From positions 1 to 64,000 of the forward strand of contig JAJPHL010000036.1 in assembly GCA_021325275.1 (NCBI GenBank): 64,000 bases of DNA, given 5' to 3'. The DNA is from Terriglobia bacterium (GTDB lineage Bacteria; Acidobacteriota; Terriglobia; JAJPHL01). The notes beneath the pieces are model-generated. The model searched no databases and had not been told where the DNA came from. It saw only the letters and a program-made list of their open reading frames with translations. The translations under genes were made by a program, and so were the position numbers. Shown here piece by piece: positions 1 through 8,901 of this stretch. The first letter of the stretch is position 1. The number at the start of each line of letters is the position of its first letter.

Positions 1-501
1 GCGCACGCGCAGCACGTCCGGCTCGATATCGACGCGATTCAATCCGACCAGCTCCGCCACACGCAAGCCGCAGCCGTACAACAGCTCGACAATCGCGCGA
101 TCGCGCGGCGGGGCTTCGGCCATTTTTTCGAAAAACTTTTCGAGTTCGCCCGCCGTCGGGACGTCCGGCAGTTTCTTCGCCGGCTTCGGCGACGCCACTA
201 ACTTCGCGGGATTGGTTTTCACCACGCTCTCCCGCGCCAAGAACTTGAAGAGCGATCGCAGCACCGAAAGCCGCCGCCGCGCCGAGGATTTTTCGCCCTT
301 CCGCGCGAAGAATTCGCCGAGAAACGCGCGAATGTGCAGATGATCGATCGCCTCGACATCCGGCGCGCCGCCCGGTTCCGCGTTGAGGAATTTCAGAAAC
401 TGGCCGAGGTCGGCTTCGTAGTTGCGCAACGTGTGCGGCGACGCGTGACGTTCACGATGGAGGTAGTCGAGATACGCGCGGATGGCCTCGGCGCATTTCA
501 T
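1..501 (-). CDS. xerC: Tyrosine recombinase XerC/XerD-like, C-terminus cut by window edge
   Basis: The 167 visible codons begin with an N-terminal core-binding domain (residues 1 to about 95, containing SPHTLRNYEADLGQFLKFL) and enter the catalytic domain, where the first catalytic arginine is seen in GCGLRVAEL (Arg147). The HxxR and tyrosine motifs lie beyond the window. In the family, XerC/D resolves chromosome dimers at dif. The ATG at 501 shares an ATGA overlap with the trmFO stop, so the gene is probably translationally coupled to it; a trmFO-xerC neighbourhood is also common elsewhere. XerC rather than XerD or another tyrosine recombinase is inferred from this context and from the length of the N-terminal domain. 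Confidence 0.85.
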   Translation of the reverse strand, partial: MKCAEAIRAYLDYLHRERHASPHTLRNYEADLGQFLKFLNAEPGGAPDVEAIDHLHIRAFLGEFFARKGEKSSARRRLSVLRSLFKFLARESVVKTNPAKLVASPKPAKKLPDVPTAGELEKFFEKMAEAPPRDRAIVELLYGCGLRVAELVGLNRVDIEPDVLRVR

Positions 502-1820
502 GCGGCGAAAGCGGGCTCATGGGCCCGGGCGAATCGCTCGAGCGCATCGAGCGCCAACCGGCATTGCGTTTCGCGGCGCGTGGCGCGGTCGCGCACCGGC
601 GGCTCGAGCGGCGGCAGCAAATCGAATGTGATATTCGCGGGCTGATAATGTTTCGCATCCGATTGCGTGACGTAGTGCACGAGCGAACCGAGCGCCGTGG
701 CACGTTCCGGCGGCGCATAATCGCCGCCGCAAGCCGCCGCGGCCGCGGCGATCCCCGCCAGCAATCCCGTGGCAATCGATTCCACGTATCCCTCGACGCC
801 GGAAATTTGCCCGGCAAAGAAAATCTCCGGACGGCGCTTCAACGCCAGCCGCGCGTCAAGCAGCTGGGGTGCGTTGATGTAAGTGTTGCGATGAATCTGT
901 CCGTAACGCAAGAACGCCGCATTTTCCAAGCCGGGAATCAAGCGCAAAATGCGCGCTTGTTCGCCGAACTTCAAATGATTCTGGAATCCCACAAGATTGA
1001 AACTATCGGCGCGCAAGTTTTCGGCGCGCAGTTGCACCACGGCCCACGGACGTCGTCCCGTGCGCGGATCGATCAAGCCGACCGGTTTCATCGGACCAAA
1101 GCGCAGCGTGTCGCGTCCGCGCCGCGCGAGTTCTTCGATCGGCAGGCACGCTTCGAAAAAACGGCACTCCTCGAATTCATGCAGCGGATACGACTCCGCG
1201 GTGGTCAGCGCGTCGTAGAAGCGATCGTACTCTTCGCGCGAGAACGGACAGTTCCAATAATCCTCACCGCCTTTTCCGTAGCGTGACGCCGGAAACGCGC
1301 GCGTGCGATCCACCGTTTCCGCGTCGACAATCGGACTGATGGAATCGTAGAAGAAAAGGCGATCCGATCCTGTGGCGCGCTGGATCGACGCGGCCAGCGC
1401 GTCTGAAGTGAGCGGTCCGCTGGCGACAATCGTGATGCCGTCCTCCGGTAATTCGCGAAGTTCCTCGCGGCGCAACTCGATGAGCCCGTTTTCCGCGATC
1501 GCCGCCGTCACGCCCGCGGCGAAACGTTCGCGATCGACGACGAGCGCCTGCCCGCCGGGCACCGCGCAATCGGCGGCCACGCGCAACAGCAGCGAGCCAA
1601 GCCGCCGCAATTCCTGCTTCAGCAACCACGGCGCCGATTGCGGTTGCTCGCTCTTAAGCGAGTTCGAGCAAACCAACTCCGCGAGATCGCCGGTGCGATG
1701 CGCGGGCGTGGCGGCGGCCGGCCGCATTTCGAACAAATGCGACGGCACGCCTCGCGACGCCAACTGCCAAGCGGCTTCGGCTCCCGCCAGGCCTCCGCCG
1801 ATGATCGTAACGCGCTTCAT
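498..1820 (-). CDS. trmFO: TrmFO: folate/FAD-dependent tRNA (uracil-54-C5)-methyltransferase
   Basis: The 440-residue product has the usual family length. The N-terminal dinucleotide-binding motif IIGGGLAGAEAAW (residues 6-18) binds FAD, the family signature CSNSLKS follows near residue 51, and GQISGVEGYVESIATG lies near the C-terminus. The enzyme makes m5U54 in the tRNA T-loop using 5,10-methylenetetrahydrofolate and reduced FAD. A longer open frame continues upstream to 2780, but the ATG at 1820 overlaps the stop of the TPR gene by ATGA and sits exactly where family members start. It lies in a four-gene minus-strand string between the TPR lipoprotein and xerC. Confidence 0.95.
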   Translation of the reverse strand: MKRVTIIGGGLAGAEAAWQLASRGVPSHLFEMRPAAATPAHRTGDLAELVCSNSLKSEQPQSAPWLLKQELRRLGSLLLRVAADCAVPGGQALVVDRERFAAGVTAAIAENGLIELRREELRELPEDGITIVASGPLTSDALAASIQRATGSDRLFFYDSISPIVDAETVDRTRAFPASRYGKGGEDYWNCPFSREEYDRFYDALTTAESYPLHEFEECRFFEACLPIEELARRGRDTLRFGPMKPVGLIDPRTGRRPWAVVQLRAENLRADSFNLVGFQNHLKFGEQARILRLIPGLENAAFLRYGQIHRNTYINAPQLLDARLALKRRPEIFFAGQISGVEGYVESIATGLLAGIAAAAAACGGDYAPPERATALGSLVHYVTQSDAKHYQPANITFDLLPPLEPPVRDRATRRETQCRLALDALERFARAHEPAFAA

Positions 1821-4147
1821 TGATTCGATGAACTGAGACGATCCTTGATTTCCTCGATACGCTTCCGCGCGTCGTCGCCCGCAGCCAGCTTGGGATCCAG
1901 GCGCAGCGCTTCGCGCAACGCGGCGAGCGCTTCCTTGTCGTCGCTTTGTTCGCTGAGAATCGCACCGAGATGATATTGAAACGTAGCATTGGTGGGATCG
2001 GCCTTCACCGCCGCGCGCACTTCGCCCACCGCAAAGTGAAAACTGCCCAGCTTGTAGTAAATCCAACCCAGCGTATCGGCGATAATCGGATTGTTGGGCT
2101 GAAGATCGCGCGCGCGAATCGCCCAGTTCAAGGACCGCGAGAGATCGCCGCCGTCGAGCAACTCGCGGCGCGCCAGATTGTGCGCCGCCACCGCATCGTT
2201 CGTGTCCAGTTCGAGCGCCTTCTGATACGAGCGCTTGGCCGCGCCGTAATTCTTCAAGCATTCCTGCGTCACGCCGCTCCACGTCCAGGCCAGCGCGGAC
2301 GCCGGCCAGCCCTTGGTGAGCTGCGTCGCGTCGTCGTTGGCGCTTTCGCAACGGCCCTGCGACAAATCGGTTTGCAACAATCCCAGAATCGGCGAGGGCG
2401 TGCGAGGCGCCATCTCCATGGCCTTCAAAAACGCGTCGTGCGCCGCTAAATACTCTCCGGCGATGCGGGAGACGTCGCCCAGCACGATGTAGTGCTCGGC
2501 GGTCGGCTGAATCAGTTTCATCTGCGCCTTCACGCGGGCCAGCGCTTGATCGTTGTGGCCTTCCACCATGATGTTCCGCGCCAGCACGCGCAGAATATCC
2601 ACCGCGGCGGGATCGGCTTTCAATCCCAACTCCAGCGCCTGCTTGGCGAGATCCATATGGTGATCGAGCAGGCGGCCGAAACCCATGCTGTAGAATCCCG
2701 CGACGAGTTTCGGGTCGACGGCCAGCAGGCTGCGTATTTCTTCGATGGCCTGATAGTCGTTGTGCAATCCTTCGTCGCACAGCGCGCGCAACAAGCGCAA
2801 CACCGGCAAATCGCGCTGCGACTCCGGGGCGGCTTGCAGCACGCTGAGCGCGGGCGCGGCGGAATCCTGCGCCAGCAATAGTTCCGCGTACCAGATCCGC
2901 GCGGCGATCAGGAATGGATCGAGTTGCAGCGCCGCTTCGAGATCCTGCAAGGCGACACCTTCGTTGTGCGCGTTGTACTCGGAAACGCCGAGATAAAAGT
3001 GCGCCGCCGCGTAGTCGGGACGATAGTGCAGCGCCTGATTGAATTCGCTCACCGCTTCATTGTTGCGTCCCATGCGTAAATGCAACATGCCAAGCAACAA
3101 ATGCGCATCGACATCCTGACTCGTCGAGGAAATCAGACGGCGCACGGTTTTTTCGGCGTCGTCGTACTGACCACCGAGGTAATACGCGTCGGCCAGGCGA
3201 TTCAGCACCAGCGGCGACTTGGAATTCGCGCCCACGCGTTCCAATTCGCGGATCGCCGTAGGAATTTCGCCTTGATGCATGTAGAAATTGCCGAGCGCCA
3301 CGATGGCGTCGGGATCGTCGGGCAATGCCTTGGCCACCTCGCGAAACGTTTCTTCCGCCTTAGGACGATTGCCGATGCGCGCGTAGAGCCAGCCGAGTCC
3401 CACATAGGCGTTGGCGTTCTTTGGATCGCTGCGGATCGCCTCGCGATAAAACGGCGCAGCGTTGTCGGGCTGGCTGGCAATTTGATACAGGTTCGCGAGC
3501 GCCAGCAGCGACTCCGGTGAACGCCCGCTCTGATCCACGGCCATCTTCATTTGGTGAACGGCTTCGTCCACTTCGTTCGACGCAAAATAAATCGACGCGC
3601 GCATCATGCGCGCCTGCAAATCGCGCGGCTCGCCGGAAAGCACTTCATCCAATTCCTGCGTGGCCGCTTGCGGTTGCGCCAACGCCGCCAGCACGAACGC
3701 CATCAACTCGTGCGCCTTGGCGTTGTGCGCGTCGCGGCGCAACACCCACTGCGCCTTGGATCTCGCGTTGTTGTAGTCGCGGCCGTAGAGCATCAGCAGA
3801 CCAAGACGCAGCCGCAGATCCGTGCTGAAGTATTGATTCGCCGGACGCGCGTCAAGGCGATCGGCGACTTGCAGCGCCTCGTACGCCGCGCTGTAGTCGC
3901 GCATTTCCTGCGCCGCCACGCCGGTCAAGTACTGCGCTTCGGCCAGCAGCGGATTCGCGTGCAGCGCTTCGCCCAATTCCACGCGCGCGTGCGCGTAGTC
4001 CTTGCGATCCATGTAGGATTTTCCGCGATCCAAATGTTCCTGCGCGGTCCTGGCGCCGCAGGCCGTGAGAGAAAGGAGGAGGAGCGCCGCGGCCATTCCC
4101 GAAGCCGCGCCGGTGGTCCACGACGCGCGTCTCGCGAGCAATACCAT
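1817..4147 (-). CDS. TPR-repeat lipoprotein, PEP-CTERM system (PrsT-like)
   Basis: The 776-residue protein starts with a basic stretch and a hydrophobic signal ending in a lipobox (LSLTAC, Cys near residue 30), so it should be a lipidated envelope protein. The rest is a long array of tetratricopeptide repeats, with segments such as AEAQYLTGVAAQ, ANAYVGLGWLYAR and YAAAHFYLGVSEYN recurring about every 34 residues. Proteins of this build (PrsT type) accompany PEP-CTERM/exosortase systems, and the gene immediately upstream encodes a PEP-CTERM protein, which supports that role. Its start shares one base with the upstream stop (TGATG) and its own stop overlaps trmFO. No exosortase gene is in the window, so the exact role is inferred. 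Confidence 0.8.
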   Translation of the reverse strand: MVLLARRASWTTGAASGMAAALLLLSLTACGARTAQEHLDRGKSYMDRKDYAHARVELGEALHANPLLAEAQYLTGVAAQEMRDYSAAYEALQVADRLDARPANQYFSTDLRLRLGLLMLYGRDYNNARSKAQWVLRRDAHNAKAHELMAFVLAALAQPQAATQELDEVLSGEPRDLQARMMRASIYFASNEVDEAVHQMKMAVDQSGRSPESLLALANLYQIASQPDNAAPFYREAIRSDPKNANAYVGLGWLYARIGNRPKAEETFREVAKALPDDPDAIVALGNFYMHQGEIPTAIRELERVGANSKSPLVLNRLADAYYLGGQYDDAEKTVRRLISSTSQDVDAHLLLGMLHLRMGRNNEAVSEFNQALHYRPDYAAAHFYLGVSEYNAHNEGVALQDLEAALQLDPFLIAARIWYAELLLAQDSAAPALSVLQAAPESQRDLPVLRLLRALCDEGLHNDYQAIEEIRSLLAVDPKLVAGFYSMGFGRLLDHHMDLAKQALELGLKADPAAVDILRVLARNIMVEGHNDQALARVKAQMKLIQPTAEHYIVLGDVSRIAGEYLAAHDAFLKAMEMAPRTPSPILGLLQTDLSQGRCESANDDATQLTKGWPASALAWTWSGVTQECLKNYGAAKRSYQKALELDTNDAVAAHNLARRELLDGGDLSRSLNWAIRARDLQPNNPIIADTLGWIYYKLGSFHFAVGEVRAAVKADPTNATFQYHLGAILSEQSDDKEALAALREALRLDPKLAAGDDARKRIEEIKDRLSSSNQ

Positions 4148-4935
4148 CAGGAGACCCGCCGCGATCTGCCGCGAAGCAAGAACAGAATGCCGCCGCTCAC
4201 CAGCAACAGCGACGCGGGCTCCGGCGTCGACGTTTGGCCGGAATTCACGACCAGCGTGGCCAGGACCGCCGACGCGCTGGCGCTCGGATCGTTGGTCAAA
4301 TCCTGTTCGGCGTTCAGAGTTTCGGAGTTGAAAATGACGCTCGCCGGCAGGGTGACGAAACTGAACGGAACGGCGGAATTAGCCGAGGCTTTCACCAAGC
4401 AATTGCTGCCGCCTGGATTCGATCCGCACGCCAGACCGGCGAAATAATCCGAGAGGCGAATGAACACCGAGGTAAAGTCACCGCCATTCGACGTCGCGGC
4501 GACGGTGGGATCGGTAGGACCCGCTACGGCGCCTTGCAAACTGAAAATGGAGTTGGACGCCGTCCCGATCTGTGACGAGCCGCTGGCGCGGCGGCCGCTC
4601 GGCGCGCCCGATGTGGTCGCCGCCAGGATCAGCGCCTCGAAGGTTTGATTCGCGGATTGATTCAGGATGGCCTGCGAGCCGCTCATCACCGCCGAATAGC
4701 ACGTCTTGGTGGTAATCGTGTTGCCGTAACACGCCATGCCCGACTGCGCGATGTTCGTGGGATCCAAGACCAAATCGCTCTGCAACACCAGGGGCGGCGT
4801 GGAAAAAACGCCCTGCGAGGAAAGCGGATCGGTAACGACGGCGGTCGGCGTCGAGGGCGGGCTCTGCGCGGGCAAAAACAGGGCGAGGGCCAACACGGCC
4901 AGCGCGGTTGCGGACACTCTAAGCGAACCCATCAT
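4147..4935 (-). CDS. Secreted PEP-CTERM sorting-signal protein
   Basis: The 262-residue protein has an N-terminal signal peptide (about residues 1-24, rich in Ala and Leu). Its C-terminus is a textbook PEP-CTERM signal: TPEPASLLLVSGG followed by a hydrophobic helix and a terminal arginine cluster (RGRSRR). Such tails are recognised and cut by an exosortase during export. The body is Ser/Thr/Ala/Asn-rich and low in charge, with no domain I recognise. It is the first gene of the overlapping string leading through the TPR lipoprotein to trmFO and xerC. Confidence 0.8.
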   Translation of the reverse strand: MMGSLRVSATALAVLALALFLPAQSPPSTPTAVVTDPLSSQGVFSTPPLVLQSDLVLDPTNIAQSGMACYGNTITTKTCYSAVMSGSQAILNQSANQTFEALILAATTSGAPSGRRASGSSQIGTASNSIFSLQGAVAGPTDPTVAATSNGGDFTSVFIRLSDYFAGLACGSNPGGSNCLVKASANSAVPFSFVTLPASVIFNSETLNAEQDLTNDPSASASAVLATLVVNSGQTSTPEPASLLLVSGGILFLLRGRSRRVS

Positions 4936-4972
4936 AAAGCCCTTTGCAATGCCAGTCAGTTCAGTATAGCTC

Positions 4973-5854
4973 TTATTTGTTTTCTTCCACTAACTCGATG
5001 TCGATTCGATCCGGCCCTTCGATCATCGCCGAGCGCACCGCCGTGCCCGGGATTTTCGCGGGCCCCGCGAGGACCTTCACGTTATCCGCCTTCAGGCGCG
5101 CGACCGTCGCGTCGAGATCGGCCACGCTGAACGCCATGTGATCGATGGAGTGTCCGGCAGGCGCTTCCAGTTCCGTGCGATCCTTCCACCAATCGGGAAA
5201 CGCCGCTTTCGCGTTGCCCACGGGATAAATGATGATGTTCACGTCGTCGAGCATCATCGACGCCGCCGGCGCCGTTTGCCGTCCGCAGCGCGAACGCACT
5301 TCGCGCGACGGCGTGCCGCGCCGCATGAGTCCAAACTCTTTCACGTACCAGTCGCTGGCGGCGATGGCGTCCTCGGAGAGCAGATGGACGTGATCGAAGT
5401 AGTGATTGGTGGCGGCGGTGGTGTTCAGTTCGATCAAGGCATGGTCCGGCGCGTCGAGATAGGCGAACCAGAAGCGGCCGTTGCCGCCCTTGCCGTCGCA
5501 CTGATCGCTGATGTCGGTGATGGGCACGAAAAACTTGGCGCCGAGATCGAGTTGATGCTGATATGTCGCCTGCATGTTGTCGCCGCCGCCCCAACCCATG
5601 TGCCAGATCGCGGAGGTCACTTCGCGTTTCGGCGGCGCGCTCACTTTATTGAACAGCAGCCATGCGTTGTGGTCGTACAAGGCGTCGGGACCGCCGGCGA
5701 ATTTGCGTTTTTCGCTTTCGAGATGAGACGTGTAGAAGGCGATCGCTACCGCGGGATCGGTGGAGTTCAGGTGGAGGTGATGAAAATGCGCTAGTGGCGC
5801 GGGCGGCGCCGGAGTTTGCATCAACGCGGCCAACAGCAGTAGGAAAAGAGTCAT
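4973..5854 (-). CDS. Secreted two-domain VOC (glyoxalase/dioxygenase-fold) protein
   Basis: The 293-residue product has a signal peptide (about residues 1-18) and two tandem vicinal-oxygen-chelate domains. Domain 1 (about 22-145) begins FHHLHLNSTDP and ends with ALIELNT; domain 2 (about 150-288) has YFDHVHLLSED, HSIDHMAFSVADLD and IDIELVE. The His and Glu residues on the edge strands match VOC metal-ligand positions. VOC enzymes use a divalent metal on diverse substrates; none can be assigned here. A GGAGG ribosome site lies 8 nt before the ATG at 5854. The secreted location is unusual for the fold but fits this periplasm-rich neighbourhood. Confidence 0.75.
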   Translation of the reverse strand: MTLFLLLLAALMQTPAPPAPLAHFHHLHLNSTDPAVAIAFYTSHLESEKRKFAGGPDALYDHNAWLLFNKVSAPPKREVTSAIWHMGWGGGDNMQATYQHQLDLGAKFFVPITDISDQCDGKGGNGRFWFAYLDAPDHALIELNTTAATNHYFDHVHLLSEDAIAASDWYVKEFGLMRRGTPSREVRSRCGRQTAPAASMMLDDVNIIIYPVGNAKAAFPDWWKDRTELEAPAGHSIDHMAFSVADLDATVARLKADNVKVLAGPAKIPGTAVRSAMIEGPDRIDIELVEENK

Positions 5855-5857
5855 GGA

Positions 5858-6307
5858 TCAATCCTCCGGACGCTCAAATTGCTCCATCAGATATCGCGGA
5901 TGCTCGGTGTTCAGGAACAGCACAAACATTTCGTTTACCAAGTTGATCGCCGTTCGGACCGCGTGTTCGTAATCGCCGCCTCTGACGCGGCAAACCAGCG
6001 TGAGGGCGCCCTTTTGTTTCGTAAACGAGACGGCCATCCGTTCAGGATCGATGCGCCGGTGCACGGGACGATCCTCCGCGGCGCAGGATCGCAGAAATCT
6101 CCGCGCTTCTTTTTCGATGTCAGCCGGCTTCGGCAGAATGGCCGGAAACACCAGCGCGCGCTGCCGCGCGTCGAAGCGCAATTCAAAAGGACGATTCCAC
6201 AACCAAGTGAAACGGAATCGCGAACCTTCGCGGACGAACGATGTAAAGACGCCGCGTCGCGCGTAATTCTCGAGTACGGCGTTGACAGCGTCGATCGCGG
6301 CGGGCAT
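5858..6307 (-). CDS. Hypothetical protein, about 149 residues
   Basis: I do not recognise this protein. The open frame extends to 6370, but the upstream part runs into a palindromic repeat, so the ATG at 6307 (MPAAIDAVNAVLENYARRG) is the likelier start. The product has no signal peptide or membrane segment. It alternates charged and hydrophobic residues (RFRFTWLWNRPFELRFD, MAVSFTKQKGALTLVCRVRGG), suggesting a small alpha/beta soluble protein. It ends 3 nt before the start of the VOC gene on the same strand, so the two may be cotranscribed. Confidence 0.6.
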   Translation of the reverse strand: MPAAIDAVNAVLENYARRGVFTSFVREGSRFRFTWLWNRPFELRFDARQRALVFPAILPKPADIEKEARRFLRSCAAEDRPVHRRIDPERMAVSFTKQKGALTLVCRVRGGDYEHAVRTAINLVNEMFVLFLNTEHPRYLMEQFERPED

Positions 6308-6438
6308 TTTGGAGTGCGGCGACTTGTCGCCGCTTTGGATGCCCGCGGCTTGACGCGGGCCGAGCTTCACGCTTGTTCAACAGGCGCGCGAGTCGAGCCT
6401 CGCGCGTCTAGAGCGGCGACAAGTCGCCGCACTCCAAA
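6308..6438. repeat. Multi-hairpin inverted-repeat element filling the whole intergenic gap
   Basis: Two perfect 26-nt inverted arms (6308-6333 and 6413-6438) bound a 79-nt centre. Each arm is itself a hairpin (GCGGCGAC-TT-GTCGCCGC). The centre has two more hairpins: GCCCGCG...CGCGGGC (near 6340-6359) and CGCGCGAG...CTCGCGCG. The element lies exactly between the TAA of the TPP-enzyme gene and the chosen ATG of the next gene. It looks like a REP or MITE-type mobile palindrome. A degenerate relative is near 31156-31213. Confidence 0.75.
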
Positions 6439-8334
6439 TTAGTGATCGTAGGCCATGCAGCCCGGCTCCGTTTTGCCGAGGAATCCCGGCGAATTGCCGC
6501 GCTGCCAAAATTCTTTCTTGCCCTGGCAGTTGATCAACACGGGTACCCGATCCTTGGCGGCAATTTGATAGGCGCGTTTCAACGCCGGCATAAACTCCTC
6601 CGGCTGCGTGACGTATTCACCGCGTCCGCCGAGCGCTTCGGCCATCTTGTCGTAGCGCAGATTTTCCTGGAACAAGTACATGTGCGCGGCCTTGCCGGCG
6701 TAATTCGGAATGCCCCACGCGTTGTTGTTGTAAACAATCATCACGACCGGCATGCGGTACTTGGCCATCGTTTCCAGTTCCATGCCCGAGTACGCAAAGC
6801 CCGCGTCGCCGGTGATTCCCACGATCGGGTGTCCCTTGTAAGCCGCCTGCGGACCCACGCCCATCTGCACCGCCGCCGCCACGCCGAACGAATAGCCCAG
6901 ATCGGGACCGATCGCACCGTACTGATACGCGCCATTGCACAATTGCCCCGGACGATAGGCGCGCAAGAAACGCCGCATGTAACGCGCGATTCCGTATCCG
7001 CCCGCGACCACCGTGGTTTGTTCTTTCGCGAGATCGCCGCGATAGAGGAAATCGCTCAGTTGGCGCGCCATCACCGCCGGGTGAATCGCGTCGGTGTAGC
7101 CGAGTGCCGTTTTGTAGTAGGTGTCGTTCTCGCCCTCGAATTTCTCGCGAGCCGCCGCGAGTTCCGCGACCCACGCCTCGCGACGCTGCGAACCGATCGC
7201 AAACGACAGCGCTTCGAGCGCGGCTTTCTCGCAGCTCACAATACCCAAGTCGATCGGCATGTTGCGGCCGATGTCGCCGGCGTCGGGATCGATGCGAACG
7301 TATTGGGCGTCGGCGCTAAACGCGTATTCGCCCACGTTCGGCATGCAGTATTGGCCGACAAAAATCACCAGATCCGCGCTGTGCAGCGCGCTCGGCGACG
7401 TTGACGCCGAGAGGCGATGCGCGTCCGAGAAGTGGCCGCGCGAACAGCCCGATTCCACCACCGCGATGTCCGCTTTTTCCGCGACTTTCTTCAAAGCGTC
7501 CCACGCGCGGCTGTAGAAAACGCCCGTCGACGCCACGATGATCGGGCGCTGCGACTTCTGGATCATCGTCGCGAGGCGCTCGATGCGCTTGGGATCGGGA
7601 TGCGGTTTCGCGTCGGTGTGGACGCGCGCCGTGTCGTAGTAGAACTTCAGTTCGCTCGAGTCCTTGAACGTTTTGCCGTAAACTTCACCCGGGAAATCGA
7701 GATGCACGGGACGCGGCACGCCGGTTTTCAGCGCGCGGAAGGCGTACGACGAATACTCGTACAATCGCGCGGGATCGATCAGGCGCTTGCCGTACTTGCG
7801 CATGCCTTCCGTCGTCGGCTGCTGGAACGCCGTTTGAATGCCCATCTCCGTATCGTCTTCGGAGATGCGTTTGTTGCTCGCTAGAACCAGCAGGGGCGTG
7901 CGTGCGGCGTTGGCCGCGGCAATGTTCATGATCATGTTGGTGAAGCCGGGACCTTCGGTTCCCGACGTCGCCGCGATTTCTCCGGTCACGCGAATGAACC
8001 CGTCGGCCGCCGCGCACATCGCGCCTTCGGTTCGTCCGCCGTAGCAGGGAATGCCTTCGTCGCAGATGGAGTTGATCACGTCGTAGTTGCCGGGACAGCA
8101 GAACAGCGCCGCAAGTCCTTCGTCCTTGCAAACTTTGGCGAAGACTTGTCCGCCGCGCATCGGGAACGCCGCGGGTTTCGCGGGCATTCCGAGTGCGGTG
8201 GGAATCGCGTCAGGAAGTTTGATGGTGCGTTCCGGTCCGGCTGCGGCGCTCGCCGACTTCACGGCGCCCACGGCGCCGGCGGCGGCCAGCGCTCCCGCGC
8301 GAGTCAAAAAGTTTCTACGTGATGCGTTCGACAT
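6439..8334 (-). CDS. Tat-exported thiamine-pyrophosphate-dependent enzyme (acetolactate synthase/2-oxoacid decarboxylase family)
   Basis: The 631-residue protein has a twin-arginine signal ([10 protein letters not shown], then an Ala-rich core to about residue 32). It then shows the three-domain TPP-enzyme layout: a PYR domain with the cofactor-activating glutamate in [14 protein letters not shown], a central domain, and a PP domain with the Mg/TPP motif [11 protein letters not shown]...YNNNAWG. Such enzymes cleave or ligate 2-oxo acids; the substrate is unknown. Most relatives are cytoplasmic, so a Tat signal suggests a periplasmic, cofactor-loaded enzyme. A GGAGG site is 5 nt before the ATG. 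The cytochrome c gene is 10 nt upstream on the same strand, which suggests electron transfer to it. Confidence 0.85.
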   Translation of the reverse strand: MSNASRRNFLTRAGALAAAGAVGAVKSASAAAGPERTIKLPDAIPTALGMPAKPAAFPMRGGQVFAKVCKDEGLAALFCCPGNYDVINSICDEGIPCYGGRTEGAMCAAADGFIRVTGEIAATSGTEGPGFTNMIMNIAAANAARTPLLVLASNKRISEDDTEMGIQTAFQQPTTEGMRKYGKRLIDPARLYEYSSYAFRALKTGVPRPVHLDFPGEVYGKTFKDSSELKFYYDTARVHTDAKPHPDPKRIERLATMIQKSQRPIIVASTGVFYSRAWDALKKVAEKADIAVVESGCSRGHFSDAHRLSASTSPSALHSADLVIFVGQYCMPNVGEYAFSADAQYVRIDPDAGDIGRNMPIDLGIVSCEKAALEALSFAIGSQRREAWVAELAAAREKFEGENDTYYKTALGYTDAIHPAVMARQLSDFLYRGDLAKEQTTVVAGGYGIARYMRRFLRAYRPGQLCNGAYQYGAIGPDLGYSFGVAAAVQMGVGPQAAYKGHPIVGITGDAGFAYSGMELETMAKYRMPVVMIVYNNNAWGIPNYAGKAAHMYLFQENLRYDKMAEALGGRGEYVTQPEEFMPALKRAYQIAAKDRVPVLINCQGKKEFWQRGNSPGFLGKTEPGCMAYDH

Positions 8335-8344
8335 GATTCCTCCA

Positions 8345-8764
8345 CTACTTTCCTTCTACGGACTTTTCTTCAACCAGCTTGGGACGCTTGTTCTCCGGCC
8401 ACAAACTCCGCACAAAATTTACCGTGTGCCAAATTTCTTCATCCGTCATTTTGTCTTTGTACGGCGGCATGTCGTCGGTGGTGCCTTCTTTCGTATTCTT
8501 GAAGATGGCTTGTTCGCTGGTGCCGTGCGTCCACGCGTCGGGATCGGTGAGATCGGCCGGCGGCGTTCCCGAAAAATCGCGGCGATTCAATCCGCGGCCG
8601 TCCTGATCGTGGCATTCCACGCAATTCGTCAAGTAATACTCTTTGCCCTTCGCAATCGACTTGCGCGTGTACGGGAACGGTCCCTTAGTTTCCGGCTTCG
8701 CTTGCGCGGCGATCACGAGGGCGACGCTCGCCACAATCAAGAAAATCAACCCAATGCGCGCCAT
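8345..8764 (-). CDS. Small exported class I cytochrome c
   Basis: The 139-residue protein has a signal peptide (about 1-22), one heme-binding CVECH motif, and a distal methionine candidate in [15 protein letters not shown] before the C-terminal helix [12 protein letters not shown]. This is a standard monoheme cytochrome c in the periplasm or on the membrane face. It is the first gene of an apparent two-gene unit with the Tat-exported TPP enzyme 10 nt downstream, and is divergent from the heme-copper protein at 8902. It could accept electrons from the TPP enzyme; that role is inferred. Confidence 0.85.
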   Translation of the reverse strand: MARIGLIFLIVASVALVIAAQAKPETKGPFPYTRKSIAKGKEYYLTNCVECHDQDGRGLNRRDFSGTPPADLTDPDAWTHGTSEQAIFKNTKEGTTDDMPPYKDKMTDEEIWHTVNFVRSLWPENKRPKLVEEKSVEGK

Positions 8765-8842
8765 CTCCTCTCGAAGCTACCAGCCATCCCGCGACAAGTC
8801 AACGAAAACGCCAGAGGGCGCGGACACCCAATTTGTTTGTCG

Positions 8843-8871
8843 TTGCCAGAGACCAAAACGCGTTCTAGAAT
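8843..8871 (+). promoter_or_regulatory. Predicted sigma70-type promoter for the 8902 gene
   Basis: A TTGCCA box (8843-8848) and a TAGAAT box (8866-8871) are separated by exactly 17 nt; each matches consensus at five of six positions. The start codon lies 30 nt further on, behind a GGAGGG ribosome site (8889-8894). Confidence 0.6.
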
Positions 8872-8901
8872 CAATCAGACCTTGGTCCGGAGGGCGTCAT
8901 T

